DNA from: Agapanthus africanus
Lineage: Eukaryota > Streptophyta > Magnoliopsida > Asparagales > Amaryllidaceae
Direction of reading: 5' to 3'
Length of the DNA stretch: 64,000 nt
Assembly (NCBI GenBank): GCA_030015575.1
Contig: JASDDO010000026.1
Coordinates: 453,817,096 to 453,881,095, forward strand
The notes beneath the pieces were generated by a model. That model ran no database searches. It was not told where the DNA came from and saw nothing but the letters and a program-made list of their open reading frames with translations. Each line of letters begins with the position of its first letter. Positions within the stretch are counted from its first letter, which is position 1. Positions 22,000 through 35,144 of this stretch are shown here, in pieces. The translations under genes and the position numbers were made by a program.

Positions 22000-24238
22000 T
22001 GTAAGTGCACGGCGGCGCCCCGGCCGTCAATCCGACGTCGGAATGCGGAAGCGATGATTTTCTTTAAACTTTAAAACCGGCACCACCGCGCACTATAAAC
22101 CCGGATCAGGCCATTAAACTAGTCCTAGCTAACAAGAGAGGGGGTAGAGAGATATACCGAGCGATCCGTGTCCTTCGGTCTTTTCGTCGTCGTCCCGATC
22201 TCCCCGCGGAATCTCCGGTCTTCAACTCCTCGTCGGAAGGGCACCACTTCGCCGGCTTCTTTTATGGGCTCCCACCTCTGGATCGAGGCAACTCGGGCAA
22301 AAAGTTGGCGAGCCGACGTGCCTAAGGTTTGCTGTAGAATACGTGTAGTGCTCTATGTCTCATTTGGGGTTACTTGAAGTTGCCTTTGGTGGAGGATTGA
22401 GATGTAAGCTTTTGTGGATGAACTTAGGAATTTTTGTAGCATGAAAAGAGCAAAAATTCCAACACCAAATAATGGGCAGCCCCTCCCTCTATGTGGCCGG
22501 CCATAAGCTCATGGTGGTGAGTGAGAATGGAGTGAATGAATGAGGGAGTGTGTGTGAGCATCAAAAGAATGAGAGTCACTCATAATCCAGAGAGAGAAAA
22601 GGTGATGATGTAAAGAAATGATCACAAGACAAAACCAACACTCCACCAACCTCATCATGTCATCACAAACTCAAGCTATCATGAACCATCATGAACAAAG
22701 GAAAGTCAAGGGTGTAGAATCATTATGAAACAACAAGATGCAAATAACACCCTCCACAAATGCTTATTTGCACAATTGCAAATAAGCCCTCCTCCACCAA
22801 TCTTCAGCCAATGAAAGATACAAAGAAATATGGCTGAAACGAAATCAAACTGGCAACTCCAAAAAAATTGATCCCGCCATAAATTACAGGAAAATCCCGC
22901 TACTGTATATACATACCCGTATTTGTATTCCGATCGAATAACAATACAATGAGATAAAATCTACACTATACAATACTAGCATCCGGCTTAAACCAAAGCC
23001 CGCTAGTATTATCCGTCCGATCCTGATCTGTGCAATACCGCACTTATCTGATCGAACCCTGCCATATATCCATACGGCCTCTAGTATTAACCGTCCGATC
23101 CTGATCCGTGCAATACCGCACGTATCTGATCGAACCCTGCCATATATCCATACGGCCTCTACAGCGTTTCGCCCGAAAACTTGAGTAACTGAATATGGGG
23201 AACTCTAAAGACTCGTCAATACTATGGCAGTGGATTTAACCACTAGCACGTCAGAGGTATTAGCCATACGTGACGGGCTACCAGCTATTGACCAAAAGGG
23301 ACGTCGATGAACGAACTCATCCTGACACCCTACTGAGCCTGTCAGTGACAATATCCGTACAGTTCGGTCCGTTCGTCTATGAGCATCGCATGGCGGGCCT
23401 AGGGGGTTGGTAAAAGTCAGACCCCCAAAAGCGGTACTAGTCGTGTCGGAGTGTATCCCAGAACACCCTGAGATACTACTGGAATACCTACCAGTAAATC
23501 TCCTGCCTTGGCCAAGGACTTCGTGTAATGGTCTCCTAGACACAGCGCGACCTCACCCCCAATACCGGGAGAGACGAACCCCTGAAGATCCGCTTATTGC
23601 CTCCATGTGGCTCGGGACTGTACCCAACTAAAACCTGTTTGCACGTCTCCTTTGAGCGTGGTAGGGTAGTAATCAAAGTACAGTGGGAACTCACACGAGA
23701 CAAATGACGATCCTCAGGTCGATGAACTAACCTGTACACATGTCACCAGGGAACTGCTATCTGACGTCAGGTATAAGACCAACTAGCATGTTCCCGGCGA
23801 GTCCTGTCCGGTGTACTCATAACCCAATGAGCACCTGTATACATCTTAGGTGAACCAACTGACACCAGTGGCTTGTGAGACCGGCCACCGCCCCTCGTCG
23901 GGGTCTCGACTGTATACACTAGTCTACTCTGGAGTATCGATACCCTATCTCGAAACTCCCACGACTAGGGACCTTTTAAGGATGTGCTTATAGACTACCA
24001 GCTCCCACGTATATGATCGCCCTCATACTGCTGGCAGTCAAGCATGAATCCTAGGGGCTCTATCAACGTGCAATAGTGACCTGTAAGGTCACCTAAAGCA
24101 GTACACGATGATAAAGGTAAAACAGATAGCATACTATCATTTTGAGTAAGACTGTCCTACCGGGATAGGTCCTCCCTCAATCATTGCAATCACGTGCCTG
24201 TGATCCAATAATTGATTCTGAGGGCACTATCTCCAACA
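22000..24238 (-). repeat. 5' LTR of E4 (family B, about 2.24 kb)
   Basis: Plus-strand ends are TGTAAGTGCAC and CCAACA. It carries the 78-bp duplication (23001-23162) and the stem arms AATACTAGC 22972-22980 with GCTAGTATT 23002-23010. The hairpin corresponding to GCATTTGTATT of the 3' LTR has two changes here that weaken pairing (22920-22945). Confidence 0.92.
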
Positions 24239-24330
24239 TAAACTTTGGTTTATTTTCTTTGCATTATAATAATGCGTCCCATCATTTATCCTATCATTGC
24301 AGAAAATAACGAAAATACCACGTCCTCTTA

Positions 24331-24421
24331 TGTCATCCGCATTTGCCACGGGGTCCCGTCATCACCCGTTAGGTTACTTAACTAACGACAGAGCGGGGGC
24401 TGGGCTAGCGCGGGTGTAAAA
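24331..24421 (-). other. Conserved leader block of E5
   Basis: The reverse of the shared block with cccgttaggttacttaac and gacagagcgggg. E5 is a family A element, so the block is not specific to families B and C. The remaining leader to 25130 has no recognisable gene; aaaagaatattacat near 24794 matches other leaders. Confidence 0.7.
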
Positions 24422-25135
24422 CATAAGTGACGTCTAATAGCTATCATATATAGATATTGTACATTCGTCAGACGCAATAATAAGCATTCCAGATCACAGA
24501 TGAACTTTATTGGATTTATTAGCAATCCGCATTTGCTTTGAGCCTGCAATAAAAGACGGATTACACAGTTGTGATGAATAGCCATTACCCCACCCTAGAC
24601 CCCTACGGGTACGACAAACTGCCCGCCATGTACCCGAAGTGAAGCGGTCTTCCTCAACAAAGTGAGTAGGCCACTAAACACTTCAAAGTACCCGGTAGTT
24701 TGTGTACCCCATCTTGGGTCTATCCTAGGAGTAAAAACAGTAAAAAGAAATAATACAATGGTGGATACAACCGCAACCTGGATGTGCCCCGCAAAAGAAT
24801 ATTACATCAAATTACATTTACATCGAATGAATGAATATTAAACCCATCTCAAACCCCGGCTAATCATCACAACAGTCCAACACAGTTCATATACACAAAC
24901 AGTAAACATTTCAAAAATGTGCACCCCCTGCCAACCGACATACTAGCAGTTAGGGGAGGTTTACGAACACATTAAACATTACAGATAAAGACCCAATTAG
25001 CAAATATCTTAGAACATCGATCGAATACCAAATTCCGTGTCTACCCCAAAAGCAAACCTGTACTGAAGAAACCTGGGTACACAACAGAACATACTGGAAA
25101 ACAGAAAACCACATAATATGAATTACAGAGGAAAT

Positions 25136-25206
25136 CCGAGTCAACTCGGAGTTGACTCGGCGGTGGATCCGCGGCCAAAAGCACCTTTGTGCCGCGGTTC
25201 CGCGGC
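25136..25206 (-). other. Two adjacent GC-rich hairpins in the E5 leader
   Basis: CCGAGTCAACTC 25136-25147 pairs with GAGTTGACTCGG 25149-25160 (12 bp). Next to it, CCGCGGC and the later GCCGCGG flank GCAC-cttt-GTGC. They lie about 200-265 nt after the primer-binding site. E7 has a related pair with a different first stem. Confidence 0.8.
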
Positions 25207-25399
25207 TGAGTTACCGAGTTAGGGTCTCGTATTTTCTCAGTTTTCATTAAAATCCCTGCTGTGAATTTTAAGGTATGTCAAATATTTTTTCAGACAATTT
25301 TAAAATTAACAGAAACTTAGGGTTTTGGTTTTTCGTTTTTCGTATTTTACGTCGATCGAACTTCTAATCAGTTGCTAACAAGCTAGTAATGGTTTAGTT

Positions 25400-25412
25400 G
25401 GCTCTGATACCA
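25400..25412 (-). promoter_or_regulatory. Primer-binding site of E5
   Basis: ggctctgatacca on the plus strand, one base from the LTR. Its presence shows that the LTR at 25414-27367 is not a solo LTR. Confidence 0.92.
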
Positions 25413-25413
25413 C

Positions 25414-27367
25414 TGTAAGTCCATGCCACGCACCCCACAAACTTGCGGGGAGGCGGAATATATATAAAACAATTATCAAAGCTTCGTAACACGGACTTGA
25501 GCGCATGAATCGTTATCTAAACCATTGCTAACTAACTACTAGAGGTTTAACTACTCGGATACGAAGTTATACCTCACATTACTTGTCCTTCGGGTCTTCA
25601 TCGCGGTCCTCCACTCCTCGTAGGCTCCTTGGAACATCGGCACCTCAACGGCCTCCTCGAATCAAAGACGATCCACCCGAAAGCTCCTACGCCAAGCTTG
25701 ATCTCAAACTTGAGATAACTAGGTTGCTTAAAGTGCTAATCTAAGCTACCTAGGGGATACAGAGTGAGGTTATGGATGTATTAGTCTAGCTAACCCTTGA
25801 TCTCAACTCATGAGAGGTTAGGGTTAGGGTTTGAAGAGAGAGTGAGCTTGAGGAGAGAGAAGGTGAGAAAAATAATGAAATGAGATAATGATCTTATCAT
25901 GATATATATGAAGCATTATTATTTATCCAAAAATCAAATAATAGAATTAACAACCATGCTTCACAAATATCTATGAGTGATTCATCTCCATGAGTCATTA
26001 AGCATTTATGATGCATTAATGACTTGGATGAATCACACAAATGAGTCACTAATCTCATTTAATGCAATGCCACCTTAACCCCTTAGTCACCACTCTTCTA
26101 GAAGCTTCCCGACAAATTACGAGAATGCCCCTCCAATCCGTGAAAACACGGAAAACTTTAGACTGTATAAATCCAGTAACCCGATACTAGAATCTGGCTT
26201 AAACCAAAGCCGACTAGTAAAAACTGTCCGAAAAGTCGTATGTGCGTAAACACACGTACGCATCCGAACCCTTGTCGTAAAACCATACGACCTCTATATC
26301 GTTTCGCCTGGAGCAGAGAAACTCTCTGTGTGGGACTCTAAAGACTCGACACTACGCTGGCAGTGGGTTTAACCACAGACCGCAAGCGGCACTAGCTGTA
26401 CGTAACGGTCCCCAGGTAGATGTCGATAAGAAGGCCGATGAGGAAAACCATCCGAACCCCTACTGAGCCTGATGTGACTATCTCCGTACAGTCTGGTCTG
26501 TTCGTCTAAGACTATCGCATATCAAGCCTAGGGGGCGGCAAGCGTTAGTCCCCTAATAGCTGTATAAGTCGTGTCGAAGCGAAGTCCATTACACCCTGAG
26601 AAGCTACTGGAACCTACCAGTATATCTCGCTTGCCCTGGCCAGGGACTTTGCATAATGGCTCTCTGACACAGTGCGATATCAACTCCCAATACCGGGAGA
26701 TACGAATCCTATCTAACCGCCACTGCCTCCAAGTGCTCGGGACTGCACCCAACTGCTACCTGTTTGCACGACTCCTTTGAGCCGTGGTAGGGTAGCAATC
26801 TAAGAACAGTGGGACACACTCGAGGCGAAGTAGCAGTGTCAAGTCTGCGGACTATGCTGTACTCATGTCACCTGGGAACTGTTAACTGACGATGGGTATA
26901 ACACCAACCAATCAGTTCCTCGGCGAGTCTTATCCGGTGTACCCGTAACCTAATGAGCACCTGTATACTATCTCTAGTACGATGCACTGATGGCTGTGAG
27001 ACAGACCATCTCCCCAACTGGGATGAGAAGCGTATACACTTAGTCTACTCCGGAATATCGATGCCCTATCTCGATAATCCAACGACCAGGGACCTGTATA
27101 GGATGTTGCTTACAGACTACCCAGCCCCCACTAGTGTGACTGCCATCACAATGCTGGTAATCAAGCAAAGATCCTATGGGCTCTACTAATATGTATAAGT
27201 GATACGTTACAAGAAACATATGCACATATTAAAGTAGACACAAATCAAGTAGCATACTACCATTTTTAGCAAGACTGTTATATACAACTGTGAATATCCC
27301 AAGCTTCCATTAAGTAATATAAACCTAGTATGATACAATAATGGCCCCTAGGGCATATACACTAACA
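25414..27367 (-). repeat. 5' LTR of E5 (family A, about 1.95 kb)
   Basis: Plus-strand ends are TGTAAGTCCATG and CTAACA. It contains GTCGTA 26274-26279 with TACGAC 26286-26291, where E1 has GTCGCA with TGCGAC: both strands of the stem changed together and the TGGTTT loop is kept. Confidence 0.92.
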
Positions 27368-29330
27368 CTTGACATCTCATGATTGACTCAATTGCCTGAG
27401 CAAGTGATCTGCCAATCATGCACATCCCTCTCCCCTTTAGTCTGTAAGACACCTTTAGAGAGGGTGACTCCATCACCTGCTGGTACACCACCATGTCAGG
27501 AGTCGCCCATTCTAAAGCACCTCTAGAATGCTGTCTAAGTACCCTGAATGGGAAACTACCCAAATCTAGATCTAAAAACCATAGATCCAGTAACCAGAAT
27601 GTCTTGATATTATATCCAAGTCCCATATGGAGAAACCACTGTGTGACAACCAAAGTATAACCGATCGTAGTATAGAAATATTACTTCCTACTCTGTGTAT
27701 GTCATCCAAATAGCAGGACATCACACCATATTACCTTCTTAACAGATCCATCCCCTATTCTGATGAAGTCAAACCTATGACTGTCACATCAGAAATAGAT
27801 GATCTATCTCCGCTATATCTGCTTTAGTCTATAAATAGACATAAGCCACTTGTCCACCAATGCTTCCGCTGCTCCCACTGACTACGACAACCCTCTGGCA
27901 GAGTCATATACACGTACACTTCTAATGCTAGTTTAGAACGACGCTATACTCATCCTCCTGCCGGGTCTCGCAGCCTGGAACAACAGCAATGGCCAGTCTG
28001 GGTAAACAAGAATCTCCCTGTCACCGTCCTTGAGGCTACCGGAGTACCTCTCGGGTGCCTGAGGTTACCCACCGTATCTGCGGAGTGGCCAATGGAATGT
28101 CAAGCTAGATTGAATCTTTAGGTTCCTATCAAACTTTCAGTAATCGTTTGCGGTTCTGGAATCACTTCAAGTTCTACCATACTTCCACTACTGTTTTATG
28201 AAAAAATCCATTTTTTATTAAAACTGTGGGGAGTCTAGAACAATATCACTATTGATCTTCCAGATGGTAGAAAGTCAACCCTCGTCATAGCCTGGGTCAA
28301 CCTACAAACAGCCATTACAGAAACGTGCCTTGAGTTATCCAGAATTTGGTTTTAAGCATAAGCCGGACAACTCCCCGTACCTTAACAATGTCAAGATATG
28401 AATTGTTCTATATCCAATACAGAAACAGATGCACTAATTTAATTGAACCAGATTCAAATCATGCAACTGTCTCCAGTGCATGTTAACTAAATGGAAAAAG
28501 GCCGATCAGCGTTACTCAACTTAGGAATGCTTCCAATTATGAGTAACCCGAAAGAGAAGCGAGTTCTCTTAACCATTACTATTAACTGAATACCCTACAC
28601 AAGTATCTACATCTTCGATCACCTTGAAGAATCCCGATACTTGCAATACCTGGTTCTCTACTTTATTCATATACCTATAACTTCTCAAAACTCAGACCTT
28701 GTGTTTCTACGAAACACTTGTCTAAGAACTAGAGAAGTCATAAGTAAACCGAATATAGCACGAGGACCAACCCCTCTGTCCTGATGGACACTGGACAATA
28801 TACAATACTCTGTATAAGTCCCCTGAGTCTAGTGACTCATTCACTGTGTGTCGTAGGTTGAAAACTGTACTTATGGTTAAGAAGAATTACACCGCTGTTC
28901 AATGCTCCTTACCTAACCATCAACTGATATAGGTAAATGTCATGGACATAATTTCAAAAGGGTATATCTCACTCTATAAAAATAGACGTACAAATGTATC
29001 AATTTGAAATTTGTGCATAACAACGGATATTCAAAACCATATATTTGCCGTTCGCCAAACTACCCAGGTGATTTCCTCAAATATCACCAATTACAACGAA
29101 TTCCGATATAATGAGGATAATCACCTAATTCCCAATAACTTACTCCTACTCATCATCTGTAAGACCATACAGATATGAGAATCATACCTGGTAAATACAT
29201 ACCCTGGAGTAAGTATCTAATCGGGAAATCAGTTTTCCTTTAACAGTATACAGTGAAACTGAAACATTGAAATGTTTCGTAGGGGTATCCGGGTATTCCT
29301 AGTAATGCCTCTTCCATTATCCAGATTCAC
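27368..29330 (-). pseudogene. Decayed copia pol of E6
   Basis: Starts where E5 is inserted (ttgacatctcatgattgactc, matching 16850-16870 of E4). The YLDD-like site lies near 27695-27710, but one base change there makes ctatttggatgac less clear. The CCGGAGTACCTCTCGGGTG piece near 28039 and the linker near 28145-28320 parallel E4. Breaks are shared with E2 and E4. Confidence 0.83.
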
Positions 29331-30120
29331 AACTGTAACCGTATATTTCTATGCCATCTCTCCACATCCCTTCATATGTCTTTAGTCATTACCTTATGCA
29401 CACCCCTTTAGGCCAAATGGTTTTCTTCCTTCCCTACCGTTCGGCACCAGCCTATGGTTTGGAAGAAGACTATCCAATAAGCATAATGGATGTACTGTTC
29501 TAATCCTAGGAGCACTCGCAATACGAGAGAAGGTAAAGATAAAAGACAACCGAATAAACCGTATTCCTATTTCTCCTAAACTAGAATCCATCCCCGAACT
29601 GGAACAAGTTCCTTTCGAGTTCGAATATAACCATACGATGGAGTATCCAATAAACTGTGGATCTTCGTAGTGATACGAAGTGTCCTGGAGAAATACAAAG
29701 GTGATGTGGAAGTGGCGATGAAATACTTGGTTTGGTCGTGAATATCAGTCGCAATTTACTTTGCCCTCTTACTAATCCCTTGATATTTCTTTACTTAATA
29801 CCTTCTGTACACCATCGTTATGCTAATTGGTTTTCTTCATTCCCCACCGTTCGACACCAGCCTAAGGTTTGGAAGAAGACTATCCAATTTGCGTAATAGG
29901 TGTACTATCTCCTAAACCAGGGAGTACCCGCAACCTGAGAGAAGGTAAAAGGAAAAGACAACTGAATAGTCCTATTTGTTTTCTCCAGAACCGGAAACCA
30001 TCCTCGAATAAATTCCTTCGAGTTCGTATATAACCATACGATGGTTTTATCCAATGGAAGTGGACGTTCGTAGTAATACGGGGTGTCCTGGAGAAAAGGG
30101 TAAAAGTAGGAGTGGCAATG
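29330..30120 (-). repeat. Tandem duplication in E6 (protease-region remnant)
   Basis: Two copies, about 29330-29700 and 29750-30120, equivalent to those in E2 and E4. Each has the reverse of aaaccataggctggtg and the reverse of tccatcgtatggttatattc or tatac. Confidence 0.75.
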
Positions 30121-30517
30121 AGGTTTGCAACTCTGACAATCCAAAAGCCAGTGTTTAAGAAGGTTCGGTTAATTTTGGTCACTGAGTCATAGTCTTAGGG
30201 TCGGGTCAATGGTCGCTGCCAAAGAGAGAGAGAAAAGAAACACTCAGCGTGCACTCTAACCTAGATCAGAATGGTTACCAATTTATCTAATCTGGAAACC
30301 TCCCACTGTACCGTCAAATTCTCCTCCAAACCTGAAAGAAGAATTACTTGGGATCACCCGAGGAGTAAACCAACTCATCAGTAGGCATCGGGATCCAACT
30401 ATCATCGCATTATAACGTGACGAAATCCGCGCACGTTATCACACTCCAGAAGGTATGCGCATATTTGGCAAGTTTCAGCTTCTTTAGAAACCCCCGATGT
30501 GATTTTTACCCCATGCT

Positions 30518-30727
30518 CTTATGACCTTGACTTTGGCCAACATATCATAAGTCACATGTCAAGTTCTACCCGTCATTCTCCAGGTTAATTTGAACCCACC
30601 CGTACATACCCTTGACTTTGGCCAAAATAGTAGTACGACTATCCCAAACCAACGTATCTATCTATGCTGCATAAAGGTAACAAGCAGCTACCATTCACTA
30701 TGCCTTGACGAAGGTCAACAAACATAG
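30518..30727 (-). other. Triple hairpin of the E6 leader
   Basis: The stems are cttatga with tcataag (30518-30551), cgtac with gtacg (30601-30637) and ctatg with catag (30698-30727). The loop triplet is ttt in the first two and gaa in the third, so this copy is mixed while E2 and E4 are uniform. Confidence 0.78.
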
Positions 30728-31240
30728 CATGAATACTACGTGCTACCCGTCTGAAACGACGGAGGGCTACGAATGGTTTTTGGCAAAAAACCTTTAACGT
30801 AATGAACTTGATATCGTTGAAGGAACTGGATAGCTTTTTATAAAATATAGTGACGAAAACCATTGCTAAAGAGGTCACTCCCGGTGAAGGGATCTCGGCT
30901 CTTTCCTCGTAGAATGAGGTGCAGGATATTCCATCTGAATACCACGATGCAAAGCAAAAGTAATCGGCTATAGTGAAGTTATTAAGCTGACGCAAACTTC
31001 TGTCCAAGGGGTCACTCCTGGTGAAGGGATTTCGGCCCTTGCCTCGTCGACTGAGGTGCTGGATATTCATAACCGAATACCACTGTGCAAAACAAAAGTG
31101 AACGTCCTTTCAATAACAGCTTTTTGAAAAGTGTTCCAACAACATCAGAATAGGTTTGTTTAGCTTGCATTGATCCGAATCAACGCAGTCCCATCAATTG
31201 ATCACACCAATAGAGAACGAAAATAATGATGTACGTATAT

Positions 31241-31330
31241 GCCATCCGTATTCGCCACTGGGTCCCGTCATTACCCGTTAGGTTACTTAACTAACGACAG
31301 AGCGGGGACTGGACTAGCGCGGATGCAAAA
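31241..31330 (-). other. Conserved leader block of E6
   Basis: Nearly the same as the block of E4, with attacccgttaggttac and gacagagcggggac. Two copies of the ctcggctctttcc type module lie at about 30870-30930 and 31005-31070. Confidence 0.7.
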
Positions 31331-32271
31331 CATATACAACATCTACTAGTATATATATCAATATATAATATTCACTCAAGGCGTGATAAAATGCAACATC
31401 ACAGAAATGTAATAAGCATCACAGAACAATACAGATATCTAGGATCCCCGGGTTTCATAGAGCCGCTACTGAAACCCGACGTTCCCCTGGTCGTGTGGAT
31501 AGCCTGCGTAATGAAATCCTAGACCCCTACGGGCGCGGCAAGTTACCCGCCAAAACCTGAAGCGAGGCAGCCCCCTTCAGCAACATGAATGGACTACCCA
31601 GCACTTCACGGAATCCGGTAACTTGGGCACCCCTCCTGGGTCAACCTGTACCCCCTACGAGTGCGGCGAATAGCCCGCCAATTCTAGAGTGAGGCCCCCT
31701 CCGTCTCAATGCCATGAGATGCGGGCCCGTTGCCCTCTAGAACCCGGCTATCCGTGCACCCCACCTTGGGGTAATCCTAGTACAGAAAGTAAAATATACA
31801 TACAACGGGTACATCGACCTCACCCCGGTCGTGCCCCAAAAGAATAATATACAAACAGGCAGTGACGACAGTCCACATGTCGGACGCTCGCCCCGCAATA
31901 TCAAATGTACATAATACAACCAAAACTGTACTAACATTGCATCCAGGCTATCTCCCACGACCAATCCGCAACATCACAGCACAACACAGAACATCAACGT
32001 GAATGTCACGTTCGCAAATCCGTCTAACCGGGCTATAGCATTTAGACAGGATTTACCGATCAAGTGACATTCACGGTCGCAGATATAATGTAAATACTGT
32101 GAACTAACATGTTTAAAATATTCGATCGACCAAATTTACCCAAGTGGGCCCCAAGCACTACTGTAGCACTCAAAGAAAATCTGGGCCTAAAAATAACATT
32201 CCAAAAACCCTATTTTCAAGTCAGGAGCTTTCTGTAAAATTTTGGTACACTGAACAGTGAAAGTCGCGACG

Positions 32272-32306
32272 GAACCGCGGCCCAAGCATGGGTTTGGCCG
32301 CGGTTC
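32272..32306 (-). other. GC-rich palindrome in the E6 leader
   Basis: GAACCGCGGCC 32272-32282 pairs with GGCCGCGGTTC 32296-32306, about 205 nt after the primer-binding site. Only part of the E4 palindrome is kept at the tip, but the CCGCGG core is intact. Confidence 0.8.
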
Positions 32307-32508
32307 TGCGGTGGGGTAGTGAGTTCACGTGACCAATTTTTTACAGAATGCTAATAATTCCCTGCACATAATTCTGCAGTGTACTGAAAATTTTTTCGAG
32401 CCAAAACAAAATCGACAGAAACCTGATGCATTGGAAATACGGTTTTTGGGATTTTTGTTCGATCGAGTTCTAAACATACTAGACAAAGCTAGACTAGGTT
32501 AATGGCGT

Positions 32509-32521
32509 GGCTCTGATACCA
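32509..32521 (-). promoter_or_regulatory. Primer-binding site of E6
   Basis: ggctctgatacca on the plus strand, adjoining the LTR start at 32523. Confidence 0.92.
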
Positions 32522-32522
32522 A

Positions 32523-34676
32523 TGTAAGTGCACGGAGGTGCACCGGTCGTCAATCCGAGGCCAAAATGCGGAAACGAAACTTTTTACTTTAACTTTTGAA
32601 CCGGCACCACCGCGCACTTTAAACCCGGATCGGGCCATTAACTTAATCCTAGCAAACTAGAGAAGGGGTAGAGAGATATACCGAGCGATCCATGTCCTTC
32701 GGTCTTCTCGTCGTCGTCCCGATCTTCCCGCGGAATCTTCGGTCTTCAACTCCTCGTCGGAAGGGCACCACGTTGCCGGCTTCTTTTACGGGCTCCCTCC
32801 TCTGGACCGAGGCAACTCGGGCACGAAGTTGGAGAGCCGACGTACCCAAGAAGTGCTGTAGAATGAGTGTAGTGCTCTATGTCTCATTTGGGGTTTGAGG
32901 AAGTTGCCTTTGGAGGAGGAAATGAACTAAACCTTTTTGGAGATGAACTTGGGAATTTTTGTAGCATGACAAGAACAAAAATTCCCCACTCAAATTTTGG
33001 ACAGCCCCTCCTTACTTGGCCGGCCATGGCTCATGAAGAAAAAAAAATGAAAGAGTGGAGAGAGTGTATCAATGAAAAAGAGTGAGCCCCAAAAATCAAT
33101 CAAGAGAGAGAAAAAGGTGATGATGATAAAACAATGATCACAAATAAGAACCTCACTCCAAAACCTAATCATCAACAACCATGATTACTCCAAAAGTCAT
33201 GCCATGAAGAAAAGAAGAAGTCAAATGGTGGTAGAATTATCATGATACAATAATATGCAAATAACACCCTCCACAAATCAAATTTGCATACTTGCAAATA
33301 ACCCCTCCTCCACCAATTTCCGGCTAAGGAAAGATACAAAGAAAATGGCCGAAACGGAAATCAAACTGGCAACTCCAAAAAACTGATCCCGTAATAAATT
33401 ACAGGAAAACCCCGCTGCTGTATATGCATACCAGCATTTGTATTCCGACCGAATACAAATGCAATGAGACAAAATCTACACTGTACTATACTAGGATCCG
33501 GCTTAAACCAAAGCCCGCTAGTATTATCCGTCCGATCATGATCCATGCAATACCGCATGTATCTGATCGAACCCTTCCATATCTCCATACGGCCTCTACA
33601 GCGTTTCGCCCGAAACTTGAGAAACTGGTCTGTGGGGGACTCTAAAGACTCGTCAACACCTTGGTTATGGATTTAACCACTAGCACGTTAGAGATATTAG
33701 CCTATACGTAACGGGCTACCAGGTATTGAACAAAAGGGACGTCGATGAGCGAACTCATCCTGACACCCTACCGAGCCTGTCAGTGATAATATCCGTACAG
33801 TCCGGTCCGTTTGTTTATGAGCATCGCATGGTGGGCCTAGGGGGTTGATAAAAGTCAGACCCCCAAAAGCGGTACAAGTCGTGTCGGAGTGTAGCCCAGA
33901 ACACCCTGAGATACTACTGGAATACCTACCAGTAAATCTCTTGCCTTGGCCAAGGACTTCGTGTAACGGCTCTCCTAGACACAGCGCGACCTCACCCCCA
34001 ATACCGGGAGAGACGAACCCCTGCAGATCCGCTCTCTGCCTCCACATGGCTCGGGACTGTACCCAACTAAAACCTGTTTGCACGTCTCCTTTGAGCGTGG
34101 TAGGGTAGTAATCAAAGTACAGTGGGAACTCACATGAGACAAATGACGATCTCAGGTCGATGAACTAACCTGTACACATGTCACCAGGGAACTGCTATCT
34201 GACGTCAGGTATAAGACCAACTAGCATGTTCCCGGCGAGTCCTGTCCAGTGTACTCATAACCCAATGAGCACCTGTATACATCTTAGGTGAACCAACTGA
34301 CACCAGTGGCTTGTGAGACCGGCCACCGCCCCTCGTCGGGGTCTCGACTGTATACACTAGTCTACTCTGGAGTATCGATGCCCTGTCTCGAAACTCCCAC
34401 GACTAGGGACCTTTTAAGGATGTGCTTATAGACTACCAGCTCCCACGTATATGATCGCCCTCATACTGCTGGCAGTCAAGCAAGAATCCTAGGGGCTCTA
34501 TCAGCGTATAATAGTGACCTGTAAGATCACCTAAAGCAGTACACGATGATAAAGATAAACCAGATAGCATACTATCATCTTGAGTAAGACTGTCCTACCG
34601 GAATAGGTCCTCCCTCAATCATTGCAATCACGTGCCTGTGATCCAATAATTGACTCTGAGGGCACTATCTCCAACA
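32523..34676 (-). repeat. 5' LTR of E6 (family B, about 2.15 kb)
   Basis: Plus-strand ends are TGTAAGTGCACGG and CCAACA. It resembles the E4 LTRs closely but has a single copy of the 78-bp segment. GCATTTGTATT near 33433 and AATACAAATGC near 33451 form the same 11-bp stem as in E2 and the E4 3' LTR. Confidence 0.92.
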
Positions 34677-35144
34677 GAAGAAACACTTTAGCATGATGCT
34701 CTTGCAAGTTTAGAGTGGTTTTTAATTTGTCTAAACAGGATGGCTCCCACTGTCTCTCGAATCCCTCCTCAAACCAAAAAGGAAGAATTAGTCAGGATCA
34801 ATCTCACCGTACAATACTTGCTTAACCGTTCGGCCAGGTTGGTTTCGGTACTTCGAGGGAGGTTTTCCAATGCTTTTGCGAAGTTCCTTAATTAAATAAC
34901 CACTTTTCCCTGGGGGCGTAGCCCCGCTAACACCTTTCTAGACACCTACTTGGTTTATAGCATTGATCGTTAAGTGAGAAATTTCCCGAGGAGTAGCATA
35001 TACTCACAGTAGGATCGGGATCCAAATATCATCGCGTGACAAAACTGAAGGAATCCTACCAGAATCATCACACTCCAAATGGTATGCAGCGCTAGCAAAT
35101 TTCAGTTCTTTTGAAACTCCCGATTTGGATTTTTGCCCCATGCT
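34677..35144 (-). other. Gag-proximal end of the E7 leader
   Basis: The reverse strand parallels 47880-48260 of E10: ggctcccactgtctc mirrors the purine tract acagtgggagcc, and tgggggcgtagccccg near 34911-34926 and cggttagg-like parts match the same order. No ORF is conserved. I see no gag start before E6 cuts it off. Confidence 0.6.

Larger units (their letters stand above)
14100..24238 (-). mobile_element. E4: copia element, family B, nearly complete, non-coding
   Basis: On the minus strand: 5' LTR 22000-24238, primer-binding site, leader of about 2.3 kb, duplicated segment, decayed pol, polypurine tract, and a 3' LTR that lacks only its last part because E3 is inserted there. The two LTRs look nearly identical by eye and share a 78-bp internal duplication absent from E6, which supports one recent insertion. 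The total is about 10.1 kb without E3. It carries no usable gag or pol. Its right edge abuts the leader of E5. Confidence 0.92.
24239..27367 (-). mobile_element. E5: copia element, family A, 5' LTR and part of leader
   Basis: The leader (24239-25399) is cut at its far end by E4. The primer-binding site and a full A-type LTR follow. Beyond the LTR at 27368 the sequence is the middle of a family B pol (E6), so E5 is inserted in E6. The rest of E5 must lie left of the window. Confidence 0.9.
27368..34676 (-). mobile_element. E6: copia element, family B, non-coding, 5' two-thirds
   Basis: Minus strand: 5' LTR 32523-34676, primer-binding site, leader, triple hairpin, duplicated segment and the first part of the decayed pol, where E5 interrupts it. 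The interior can be followed base by base along E4 for long stretches. Its right edge falls just before the gag position of E7. The pol end and 3' LTR must lie left of the window. Confidence 0.9.

Noticed and set aside
25414..27367. Solo LTR
   Set aside because: A primer-binding site and leader adjoin the inner end, so it belongs to a longer element (E5) cut by E4. The same holds for the LTRs of E3, E6 and E7.
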